This document shows positions 11,711-21,800 of a DNA stretch of 64,000 nt, piece after piece; positions within the stretch are counted from its first letter, which is position 1, and every line of letters starts with the position of its first letter. This DNA is from Saccharina japonica (taxonomy: Eukaryota; Sar; Phaeophyceae; Laminariales; Laminariaceae). Position numbers and translations under genes: made by a program. The notes below the pieces were generated by a model that did not search any database, was not told the origin of the DNA, and worked only from the letters and a program-made list of their open reading frames with translations. The stretch covers positions 179,044 through 243,043 of the forward strand of contig MEHQ01002043.1 of the NCBI GenBank assembly GCA_008828725.1. Direction: 5' to 3'.

Positions 11711-12665
11711 ATATATACCTTGAGTGGCGAGGTCCTCGAGATCTCGGCGGCCTCCCTCCGCTCTGGCCACTGCTTTCGCGATGGCTTCCACCTTCGGCAT
11801 GAGAGGCTGCACCTCCACCTCGGAAGGAGCCGATCGCCCGAAAACCAGTCGCTCCAACGCATCTAATCGTCGGAGGAGCGCTGCCTCAGCTTCCTGGTTC
11901 GTCAAGAAACAAACACCGGGGCATTCCATCCATCAGCCGAGTACACCAACAAGCCAACAACAAGGCAATAAGGCAATCCATGAGCCAAGAGCCTGTTCTA
12001 CAGCAGCAGGGGCAGCAGCAGTGCGTATTATACTTGCATCATGGGTATATACACGATGGCATAGATACATCGCTGTAAAAGTTATCCCACACTACGAGCC
12101 TGTACGTACGTATATACTTCTGTAAAGCCAAGTAGTTTTCCCTACGATGTACGTGCGTATAAACTGAAAGCGTGGGTGAAGAGTGAGTGAAGAACGCATC
12201 CTACCTGCCGAGGGACAGATAATCGATCTGTACTTGATGAGCTAGATCTTTCCTCATCTGTAGGATCTAGCTCATGTTGCCGGGTGGGAGTTGTGTAACC
12301 TGCATGATCTAGTACATGCTTCCTGGGATGGATCAGGTACTAATCAGATCTAGCACAACATATCATAACGGCAGGGTAGGATCTGTATACTCGTAGATGA
12401 TCTAGATCATGATCTGTCGTCTACGTACCGGACCGTGTGCTATGAACTGAGGGAGAAGGGAGGGCATATCGTACAGAAAACAAAATTGAATTTTTGAAGT
12501 ATTTTTCGTGCATATATATTTGAACACAGAGTTGTGCGTGGAAAATATACTTGATGGTATATTGGACGGTCGGTGACGGCATTCATCTACCGTAGCTGCT
12601 AGAACCAGACCACTTACATGATCCGCCATTTCCAGAGCATTCGTCGCGTGCCGTCGCTGCTCCAT
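4206..12665 (-). CDS. DCTN3: Dynactin subunit 3 (p24), complete, 5 exons
   Basis: Exons in transcript order are 12665-12618, 11893-11719, 7796-7617, 5465-5350 and 4289-4206. They total 603 nt, giving 200 residues plus TGA; human p24 has 186. Every junction is AG/GT and every phase matches (0, 1, 1, 0). An in-frame stop lies just before the ATG at 12665. p24 is the small helical subunit of the dynactin shoulder, which links dynein to cargo. The sequence shows a short N-terminus, then LLRRLDALERLVFG (family pattern: leucines then ALER.V.G), KALEKHINPPYLR (family: LIKYLDPEYI), and a last exon with SEKFVHWDDQVAELE (family: SKQFVQWDELLCQLE). The rest is coiled-coil-like, as expected. Exon 3 starts with a serine/threonine-rich insert absent from the human protein. 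Introns of 0.7-3.9 kb are full of repeats. The match is by eye and rests mainly on the two ends, their order and the length. Confidence 0.8.
5350..5465 (-). CDS. DCTN3: Dynactin 3 exon 4
   Basis: After the TGATCAG acceptor the exon reads DISQFSARLGQLDRTY and then TEAARINERAENARLHYSQ, which is helical and charged. The donor is GTACGG. Confidence 0.8.
6802..7150 (+). mobile_element. tRNA-derived SINE, full-length copy
   Basis: The head at 6809-6885 is tRNA-like, with a B box in GAGTTCGAATCCCACC. A body follows that contains GGAAGAAAGTGCTGAAATCT and CCCGGATCTGAGTTGCGAC. The copy ends in an (AAAT)n tail at 7126-7150. About ten related copies, listed separately, share the body. Confidence 0.85.
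7617..7796 (-). CDS. DCTN3: Dynactin 3 exon 3
   Basis: The acceptor CCCAG at 7797-7799 gives the only phase that matches exon 2. A Ser/Thr-rich stretch is followed by helical sequence ending KALEKHINPPYLR. Confidence 0.8.
7840..7975. repeat. Two tandem copies, unit about 62 bp
   Basis: CAGAATGGACCTCTAGGAAT plus ACTCATC and the following bases occur twice, at about 7848 and 7915. Confidence 0.75.
8222..8345. mobile_element. MITE-like palindrome (AACAGCTGTGAGATCGAGGA family)
   Basis: An A-rich start is followed by AACAGCTGTGAGATCGAGGA and then, after about 50 bp, by its partial reverse complement. Related single or inverted copies lie near 381, 11045, 14595, 19608, 24570, 25905 and 28145. Most end in a GCGCGATCGAAGTAT-type terminus. 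Confidence 0.6.
8605..8966 (-). mobile_element. tRNA-derived SINE, inverted copy
   Basis: The same body as at 6802 lies in reverse, with its tRNA-like head at 8880-8960 carrying GGTGGGATTCGAACTCC on the + strand. Its TC-rich segment is expanded. Confidence 0.8.
9190..9279. mobile_element. Small palindromic TA-element (ACCACTCTGTCC ... GGACAGAGTGGT)
   Basis: The two arms, TATACCACTCTGTCCTGAAA and TTTCGGGACAGAGTGGTATA, are near-perfect inverted repeats around an AT-rich loop. It would fold into a hairpin of about 85 nt. TA at both ends suits a Tc1/mariner-type target. Relatives lie at 10690, 11228, 16725, 17413, 29874, 33013, 36119 and 37165. Confidence 0.8.
9713..9823. mobile_element. MITE, TTACGG...CCGTAA family
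   Basis: The left end TTACGGGGAACCATAGTAAA and right end TTTACTATG...CCGTAA are inverted repeats. The interior is AT-rich with TTAGTAAAAATAG. Relatives lie at 18472, 19364, 21812, 26708, 27884, 48091, 53241 and 60400. Confidence 0.75.
9900..10020. repeat. Dispersed repeat with TTCTTCACAT...CCAGCACAC...CCGTGCCGATT
   Basis: A unit of about 125 bp reads GTGTGTGTTCTTCACAT, CGTCGACATCCAGCACA, TGTCCGTGCCGATT and GTTATGTGGTCACAAA. Copies lie at 5718-5822, 7195-7325 (inverted), 16388-16520, 17286-17410 (inverted) and 25732-25862 (inverted). Confidence 0.75.
11228..11316. mobile_element. Small palindromic TA-element
   Basis: ACCACTCTGTCCCGAAATAT at the left is mirrored by ATATTTCGGTACTGAGTGGT at the right. 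Same family as 9190. Confidence 0.8.
11672..11710. repeat. (CTG)13 microsatellite next to a splice donor
   Basis: On the dynactin sense strand this is (CAG)13, starting about 8 bases after the exon 2 donor. Confidence 0.9.
11719..11893 (-). CDS. DCTN3: Dynactin 3 exon 2
   Basis: This exon encodes EAEAALLRRLDALERLVFG and then KVEAIAKAVARAEGGRRDLE, a heptad-like helix. It ends in phase 1 at GTATAT. A (CAG)n run begins on the sense strand about 8 bases after the donor. Confidence 0.8.
12195..12425. mobile_element. Inverted-repeat element, diverged member of the GATCTGT VNTR family
   Basis: The left end CCGAGGGACAGATAATCGA and right end GATCATGATCTGTCGTCTAC are imperfect inverted repeats. The middle repeats GATCTAGCTCATG and GTTGCCGGGTGGG, as also seen at 39240 and 62930. 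Confidence 0.6.
12618..12665 (-). CDS. DCTN3: Dynactin 3 exon 1 (start codon)
   Basis: Sixteen codons, MEQRRHATNALEMADH, end at a strong GTAAGT donor. A stop in the same frame just upstream supports this ATG. The exon is short, so a different first exon further upstream cannot be excluded. Confidence 0.65.
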
Positions 12666-12824
12666 CGTTTCCTTGGATCAAGGTGAGGGTGGCTGCGCGC
12701 GCACACGCTGCTGTAGTTTTTGTGTTTTGTGTTTTGTGTTCGGTCTTCAGATCATAAAGCCTTCCATGGTTGTTAACAACCCTGTTTCCCCCAAAACTGC
12801 TCCATCACGCACTTGGGCATCCGA
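12666..12824. promoter_or_regulatory. Shared divergent promoter region between dynactin 3 and the methyltransferase gene
   Basis: Only about 159 bp separate the two start codons. The sequence is GC-rich at its left end and TTTTGTG-rich in the middle. A TTCAG at 12746-12750 could be a 5'UTR splice acceptor for the + strand gene. No TATA box is evident. A bidirectional promoter is inferred from spacing alone. Confidence 0.5.
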
Positions 12825-12897
12825 ATGACACCAGCCGAGGTAGCCGATCGGATGAATGGTATACATATATCGGAGCCCGTCTGCGGGCAGAGTACTG
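12825..12897 (+). CDS. Methyltransferase exon 1 (start codon)
   Basis: [12 protein letters not shown] and 12 further codons end in phase 1 at GTGAGT. The phase joins exon 2 exactly, making Glu from G+AA. Confidence 0.7.
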
Positions 12898-15800
12898 GTG
12901 AGTTGTGCAGCCGCTCATCCTTTCCAAACTTCGAAAATACCCGCCGCCTCGCCTCGGGACCGCTGGCTGCGTTTTGTGCACAAATAAGGCCGTTTTACAC
13001 ACTTTTGGCATACATCCATTTTGCCTCCTCGCCGTTCCACCCGCCCTGCACGTTCTCTCTCCGAGCCCATATTCCCCCAGGAGCAAAGCTCTCGAGCGAG
13101 GCATCGCGTGCAATTTCAGTGCCGCTTCTCCATCTTGCTGCAACGAGTGTAAACCTAACATCAACTCTTTACCGTGATCGTGATTCTTCCGACCCCGGGA
13201 TACAGATCAATTTGTTGCACCCCCAGAATTGCCGTCCGAGTCGCCCGAGATCCATGCGCTCCTCGCCAAGCTGCAAGACGTGGCGAGCGCAGCCGGCGGA
13301 AACCTAGAGCCGAGCAACTGGGGCGGGGAGGACCCTGCGTACGTGCAGACGAAGCCCCTCGCGCGAGAGGGAGGGAACGGCGAGCCGAACTGGCACCATC
13401 GACCAGGCGCCGTTGAGAATGGCGGTGGGGGTGGCGGGGGTCTCGGGAAGGAGCGCTGCGTGCTGGAAGATTTTACGCCATGTTCCACGTCCCACCTGTG
13501 GAAGCTGATGATGAGCTTTTACGACCGCAAGGGAGTGGAGTCCTGGAGTCAGGTGGGCAAGCGAAAGCGAACGGCGAGCAGCAATGAATGGCTTTCGAAT
13601 ATGCGGCATGCTGGGTTGTCGGTTGGTTGTCTTTCACCCACGCGGGTCGATCGGGACAGGGCCTTTTGGAGTAATATACCCTTGAACCTTGAACCCGGGG
13701 TTTGAACCTAGTACTACACATAATATACACATACCAGCAATACCAACGTAACCAGCGGGCGGCGCATCGTGCGACTGAGTAATGTTAGTAACAACGTGTT
13801 CCCAGGTACGACAAGGTCCCCCTTCGGGATTGATTGTGGTTGGACTTGAAATCCCGGGGGTGTCGCAAAGCTCAAAAGGGAGAAAGATCACAGCAGGCGT
13901 TCGTTCCTCGTACATATATACGAGTACTGGCTATGTATGATACGTATCATATGCACTCACTCGTACATTTACCCCGAACGAAAAACATTTGAAAAATAAA
14001 CTATGGTAGACGGTAAAAAAAACAAAGCAGCCGCCGGGCAAGTAACCAGCAAGTAACAACGACCAGCTCAAACGAGGTTATAGTTAAGTACAACAGCACT
14101 ACAAGTTCTATTTTATTTTGCTTGTATTTGAAAAACTACTGCCGTTGAGTGTGCGTTGAACGAGGCTGTACTCGTAGAACATGATGCATCATGTAGACTT
14201 TGGTGAGAGATGTATGATACGAGATGTGTACGTACTGCTGCTCCTGTTTCGGTATCAAATATCATGAGATACCATGATGTGTTCTTGACGCTTGGTGAAA
14301 AACTGCTGTCTCTTGTATGTCGTGCATGTACATCTTCATTCTTCGATTCTTCATCGCTTTACAGCTCACTGCTGTACGAGCTCGTACGAAGTACGAGTGC
14401 TCGTGTAATATATACGAAGTACACCTATACCAGTATACCGGTATTAAAAGCTGGCTGCTGAACCTATACTGGCCATGTACGAGTGTACAGCAGTAGTATG
14501 GCAGCAGCATGTATACGTATACTCGTATATACCTGGTACGAGTATCCTCTCTTATAAAAAAGTGTTGTTCGTAGCCCATATATATATAAAAATAAATAAA
14601 TAAAAAAACAACAGCTGTGAGCTCGTATATATGGCTGGATGTTTTGATGCCAGTCTCCGCCCCGTTCATGTTGTCGAATGTCGATCGGTTCACGAACAAA
14701 CCCTCCAGCAATTTGTGGCTGTCGAGCTGCGGTCGTCGGGCACTCGTATCGCACGCACTACTATTAATACTACTACGTAATGCTAATGGGAAATGTACAC
14801 CCCCGGCGAACGGCGTCTCGCCGTCATTTCCGATCACAGCAGCAGCAGCAGCAGCAGGATGCATGAGTAGCAAGTGACTGCTGTCGGGGAGNCGTGTCTC
14901 GTGCCTCTCTCGTGTTTTAGGGCTTGTGTCCACGGCTATCGGCTACTACGGGCCTAAGGGCTATGACCCTCCAAAAAAATACATAGCATAGATGTGCTAC
15001 ACACGATACATGCATGTATAATAGCTATTAATAATAGCACGGGTGCACGAACGGTTCAATCACCTATATATAATCCAGCCCGTTCCGACATTTGCTGGAA
15101 CCGAAGATCGATCGACAGTCAGTCAGTCGACAGTCGACACGATCTACAGGCGGAATTCGACGCGAGTGGACGAGGGAAGAAAGTGCTAAAATCTTCTCGC
15201 GAAAAAAATGCAAGGCACGTACCGTAGGAGAAGAGCCTACTTAGTGACCCCGGATCTGATTTACGACTATTAATATTAATAAGCATAAGAGGAAGAGAGA
15301 AAAGAAGGGCTAATAAATAAGATAATAAATGGGATGGACAAAATAAAAGAAAAACAAATTACCTATATACGTACGAGTACTCATATACCAGGGTATATAC
15401 TTCGAAGTATACCAGGTACCTGTGATACGTATGATACACACCAGGTACGAATAACATTTAACCCTTGTAGAATTGCAAATTACTTAGAATTAGAGTGGTT
15501 TGTCCCCAAAACGGGACTGCAGTTCTAAAAAGGTTAATAGTGGACACGTCGACGGAGATGGAGCAACTTTTCTTGCGTATATAGGGTGCAGCGCTCAGAT
15601 ACCGCACGGGGTGCATACGTATGCATACAAGTACTTGGATCATACGTACCCACGTACCCACATAGCAGGATCTACCGTACCGGGTGCATCCACGCAGGCG
15701 CATGCACACCAGGGCATTAATTGATTAGTGGGTCGGGGTCTGTTGCGCGCAGCGCAACAGGCGACTCAAGGAGTGTTGCGCGCACCGCAACACGCCTGAG

Positions 15801-18800
15801 GCGCGTGTTGCGCGCCGCAGGCGCCGCAAGCCCCGCCCCCCCCCCCCCCCCCCGCCGCCGCCGCCGCCGGAGGTGAAAAAAGCGAAAAAAGCGAAAAAAT
15901 GGCGATCTTTGGGCGAATGTACGCCTAAAAAGCCTAAAAGATGTCCAATTACGACTATTTATCAAGAAAAAAAGCCCCTCAAATCTGCGGCGAAAATGTT
16001 GCGCGCCCAAAAACGCGTGTTGCGCTGCGCGCAACTAGCCTCGCGGCGACTGTTGCGCAAAACCGTTATTTTGGCCAAATGTTGCGCCAGCGCAACAGCG
16101 CAACACCTAATTAATGCCCTGATGCACACATGCACACACTCCACGCATGCATCCCCTGTCTGCTGCAACGCCGCTACGTACTGCTGCTGTACCATGTACA
16201 TAATCGTATCGTATCACATATAAATACCAGGTGATCATACCAATCCCGTACATAACACCAGGTACCCGGTAGGAAAAATGGAAATATGACCCCCCCCGCG
16301 CTCCGTCTCCAAAGGGATGCGTGTCAATGGTCAAACGACTAAAGCAAGCGACAAATGAGTACCCCCTCCCGCCCCCCGCCCCCCGCCCCCCGCCCCTGTG
16401 TGTGTGTGTGTTCTTCACATTAAACCTTCCTTTCTACCCGTCGACACCCAGCACACCCAGTGTCCGTGCCGATTCTTCATCCTAAAAAGGTACCAGTTCT
16501 GTGGTCACAAAACTACGACACAGCAGAGATACTACGCTCAGTGCAGTAAGCAGAGCAGACAATGCAATGCCATATACGACAGGCAAGATTACCTGCTGAT
16601 TACTTGATATTATATATTATTCATGGGTTAAGGTGTGGCGAAGTATGCTACGTAACTAAATACTGACATTTTTTTTTCGTTTTTTTCTATCATTCATAAT
16701 ACGTTTATTGTATGATACGTACCGGTATACCAATCTGTCCGAAAATATAATAATCGTATGTATATTAATATGTAATACAAACGATGCTTATATTTTAGTG
16801 GTATGTAGTACATATGTACCAGGTAGCAACACAAAAACTAAACAACAAAACGCGTCAGCGAGACACGAAGACGGAGACCTCCGCCAACTGCCGCAACTAT
16901 GTAATACCTAGCCAACTAATACCATAGATGACTGGTTGGAGACTTGTTGTCAGTTCTCACATAAACTCATTGCCACATGCAACAACGCAAGTTTGTGGTC
17001 TCAGGACAGGTTCCAGTAACTCTGGAGAGGAGTATTAAATACTCCCTCAGAAGGAAAGCAAATACTTGCGTACAGTCATTCCACTCACAGCAGTCCTTAC
17101 CACACACGGTAACTCTTGTGTAACAATACACAACACAAGGTTCCCCTTCGGGATTGATTGTGGTCGACTTCAACTCGCGCGGGGGGGGTGTCGCAAAGGT
17201 GAAAAGGGAGAAAGATCACAGCAGGCGTTCGTTTCTCGTACTCGTGTTTACCAGCGACTCGTACTCGTACGTATCTCTGCTGTGTCGTAGATTTGTGACC
17301 ACAGAACTGGTACCTCTCTGGGATGAAGAATCGGCACATCGGCACGCACACTGGGTGTGCTGGATGCCGACGGGTAGAAAGGAAGGTTTAATGTGAAGAG
17401 CACACACACACGTACCACTCTGTCCCGAAATATAAGCACCATTTCTATTGAATATTAATGTGAAAAATGTGCTTGTATTTCGGGACAGAGTGGTAGCCCG
17501 TAGCCGCCGGGCAAGAACGAAGAACATAAACATCTCTGGAAAGATAACAAACAAATAATTTGCCACCGGGCGAGTAACCTGTAACCTGGCAAGTAACACC
17601 GACCAGCCCAAACCAGTTTGTAGTTATCAATGTTATTATAATATTGATAGTTAAGTTTATTAATAGCATACTTTTAGCCGTGACGGTTGGCGGCGAGACT
17701 CCAAGCGGCGGAAAGTCGTCCGCTTATCGTGCGCGCAGAAATGTTCGGCGTGCCCGTTATTACTTCATACGAGTACTACTCTGTACTCGTACGTGGTACC
17801 AGTACAATTCCCCTATATTTCGTTGGCTAAAAAAATACTGGGTATTCGTGTATTAAAAGTGCAATGTCGGGAAAGTTTTTTTCTCGGGTACGAGTAGCCC
17901 TGGATAAGTACGTGCCAGGTATTATATGTTTAAGGGGAGACTATGGGATTGGAATCAATGAATAAGTTATTCGTTCGAAAAAGAGGGACGCAACAATGTG
18001 GATAATTTTGCTCTCGGCCCCGATCCTAATCCCACCCAGACCTGATCCTGATATTACTTTGGGCTGATCCTGATATCACCCGGACCTGGTCCCGATCCCG
18101 CCCGGACCTGACCCTGATCCCACCCGAACCTGATCCTGATAGCACCCGGGGCTGATCCTGATATCACCCGGGCCTGGTCCTGATATCACCCGGGGTTGAT
18201 GCTGATCCCACCCGGACCTGATCCCGATCCCACCCAGACGTGATCCTGATCCCACCCAGCCCCGGGTACATAATGCCGCCGGCAGGGCTGAGAGCTGGAG
18301 CGAAGCGACGGGTCGGCCACAAATATCATGATTTCATTAAAAAAAAACGTGATACCGCATCCGCATCGACCCCTCCTCTATACTTCAAAGTATTCCAGCG
18401 CACAGCAGTATTCCAGTATCCGGGTACGTACCGGCACGCCTATCGTTTTTGCAGTACATATACTATATTACGGAGGACCATAGTAAATAGGACCAAATAT
18501 TGCTAGTAAAAATAGGTAAATATGTACGTTTTTGTGTTTACCGTAGGTCCTATTTACTAGCATTTACTATGGTCTCCCGTAATAAGTAAACGGGCATTTA
18601 CACTCCACTCCGCCTGGTCACGAGACGCGGGTACGGGTAATAAGCTGAACCGTGTTTTCGCCCGCACAGCTTGCAGCTTGGGAGTGGAGATGTCGGTATC
18701 ACCGGAACGCCACAACGGGCTTCCTCTGCTGCTACCTTACCCCCTTTGGTACGGACCCCTTTCAAGGGCCTTTTAACCCCTTTAGAACTGCACTGTCTAG

Positions 18801-21800
18801 AACTAACTGTTTCACTCTAATTCCAAGTATTTTGTCCCCACATCGGGACTGGAGTCCTGAATGGGTTAAGGGATATAAGGGATATAAGGGATAGCGACCA
18901 AAACAATAATAAGTTTATAGTTTTGGTGTTATCGGCCGTCTATTATGAGCAGCGTGAGCGCCTATCATAGCAGTACGGGTAGGATCATCTTGTGTCCGTG
19001 TCGTGCGACTCCTTGCATTGCCACCATTGTAACTCGGACACCAACCATTGTATGATGTTATCCCCCAATGAGGCAGTGAGCAGCAAAGATGTCAGGAGAC
19101 GGTCATCAGTCAAGGGAAAACGGGCATCGGTCAAGGGTGTGGATCCGAGTGTTTCACACTAAAACCTAGTAGTTTGGCGTCAGTCAAGGATAAAAAAGAC
19201 AAATTGCTGTCAGTCAAGGGCTGAAAGTGCCGTCTCCTGACATCTTTGGTGAGCAGTGACCCTTACTACTGCTGCTGTAATCGTGACTCTTTACCGTCAG
19301 TACTTTCCCTTGGAAGTCCCAGGGAGGCTGAGCTGCTGGAACGGGCTGTGCAGCAGTGTTACAGGCGACCATGGTAAATAGGGACCTATAGTATCCACAC
19401 AAAACTATATACTTACCTATTGTTACTAACAATATTTGGTCCTATTTACTATGGTTCTCCGTAACAGTACATATTTATGAGTAATGATAGTAGTACGCAT
19501 ACTTGCGATACCTTCATACAGGTTAAACTGGTAGCCTGGCAGCATTAATGGTACGGGGGACCTGTAGTAATGCAGGACCCCAACACGCACACAAAAACCT
19601 AAATTTTATGTAAGCGCATTACACTCAGCTATTAATAGCTAAGATGAGCTTCGACGAAATCCTCGAGCTCACAGCTGTTGTTGTTTTTTTAAAATATATA
19701 CATGCCACTTGACATGGGGGTGTTGAGAGCGTTTCTTTTTTTATATTTGACTCTGCGGTTGTGGTTGCAAACGTTCGTAAGAACCATAATCGAATTCCCT
19801 CTTCGCCTTACTATCTCAAATCTCAATCTTTCTCAAACTCCCTTTCTCTCTCTCTCTCTCTCCCTCTCGCCAGCTCTCCATTTTTTTCCACCTCTCAATG
19901 TCAACCAATCTCTCCATCTCAATCTCAATCAGACGCATGCTACGGTAAAAAAGAGGTGCATCACCATGTTTTTTGCCTTCTGAGGGTGGTGACTTGATTA
20001 TAGTACAGGACCTCTATACCTGCAGTAGCCTGCACACTGATTTTGGAGGAGAATGAAAGTGCTATATACCCGATGAAAGCAAAACCATGGTCTGACTACA
20101 CAATTCAAAATATTGCCACATAATAAGAGCGAAATTCCGACGGTTTTGGGTTATAACCCCTTAAGAACTGGTCCCACAAATTTGGGGACAAACTACTTAC
20201 TTGGGATTACGTAGTGGGGGATATTTTTTTTTTTTTAGTTCTGAGTGGGTTAAGAGGCCCGATCATTCAGAAAAAAAAAAGAAACAGCCAAAAATTGCTA
20301 CCTCTATCGTATCGTAGCACGCGTCAAAATAAAAAATCAAAATCAATTCCACAATCTCATTCTCAATATCGATGTCAAATCTCTCTTCTCGATGGTGGCA
20401 GGGTATCGTGCCGCACTTCATCACCTGCAACGCGTTCATCGGCCGCTCCTACGCGCACGTGCTCAACGGATTTCTGAGGGACTGCATGGGGGGAAAGAAC
20501 GGCATGGGGTTGGACCCCACGGAGCCGTTGTACATCATCGAGCTCGGGACGGGATCCGGAAAGTTCAGCTTTTTCATGCTGAAGGCTTTGCTCGAGATGA
20601 AGGTGAGATGCAGGAAACATGCAGAGGCAGTGAGTACAACTATAGAATCGTACGAGCCAGTAGCCTTTACCGCATCACTGAATTATTATCTAGAATAAAG
20701 TATGGAAATCGGGGAATATTTTATTATATACCGGTACCTTTTAGTGGGGTCGACCAATTTTTCCAAAAAGAAAAAAGCGCCTGATTTTTTCGAGACAAAG
20801 CTCGTAAGGGTCGGGGCGGGGGCGGGGTTAGGGTTAGAGTTAGTGTCTAAATTAGTGTTTTCGGCGTTTGACACACAACAATCACCCCCCAAAAATAGAC
20901 GAATGTGACATGGAGAAGTTTGGTTGGTACACTTTTTTTTTTCTTCTTTTTTTTTCTATCCCATTCATTATCTTCGCACTTCCGTCTTTCTCCCTCCCTA
21001 GTCGTAACTCAGATCCGGGGTCACAAACTAGGCTCCTCTCCCTCCTCCCCCACTACGGTTCTTGCCTTGATTTTTTTATCGCGCACAGGGTTCAGCCTTC
21101 CCAACGCTCGTCGATTTTCATCATTTTTTGCTAACTCACGCTCTCGCGCTTTCAGCTAGTCAAGATTTTTTGCGAGAAAAAGTCCCTACGAGCATGCACA
21201 CGGGGGGGCTCGAACTCGTGACCTTGACGCTAACAAGCTTCGTGGTTACCTGCTAGCCCACCGGGGCGACCTATTAATAGATAGTAGCGAGAAAACGATC
21301 GCTATCTTAGGAGATAGTAGATGGTGGCCAAAAGAGGCGAAGCAGGAAGGGGACTTGTAAGATTAGTAAAAAGGTTCTTTGTAATATATGGAAACGACGT
21401 AATGAGCGCCCAGATGTTGGAGGTGTCTCTATTAGGAGTAGGAACGGTGCTCCGTCTCGAAAGGGACGCGTGGTCAATGGTCAAATGACTTAAGGCAAGC
21501 AACAAATGAGTACGCCCCCCCCCCCCCCTTGTGTTTGCTCCGTCTCGAAAGGGACGCGTGGTCAATGGTCAAATGACTAAAGCAAGCAACAAATGAGTAC
21601 GCCCCCCCCCCCCCTTGCGTGTTTCCCTCTTGCAGGACGTTAGCGCCTTCCCGGTGGAAAAAATCGTGTACGTCATGACCGATTTTACCGAGAGCAACTT
21701 CAAGTTCTGGGCGGAGCACCCGGTGAGTCGCCGCGGCCTCTTTTGCGGCGGTGTTTGCCTTTGCCACTCACTTGGCCTTGCCTTCGACCAAAGTGGATGA

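Noticed and set aside
14262-14933. 223-residue minus-strand ORF
   Set aside because: It crosses an N base and several known repeats. Only the middle part looks protein-like and no splice pair was found.
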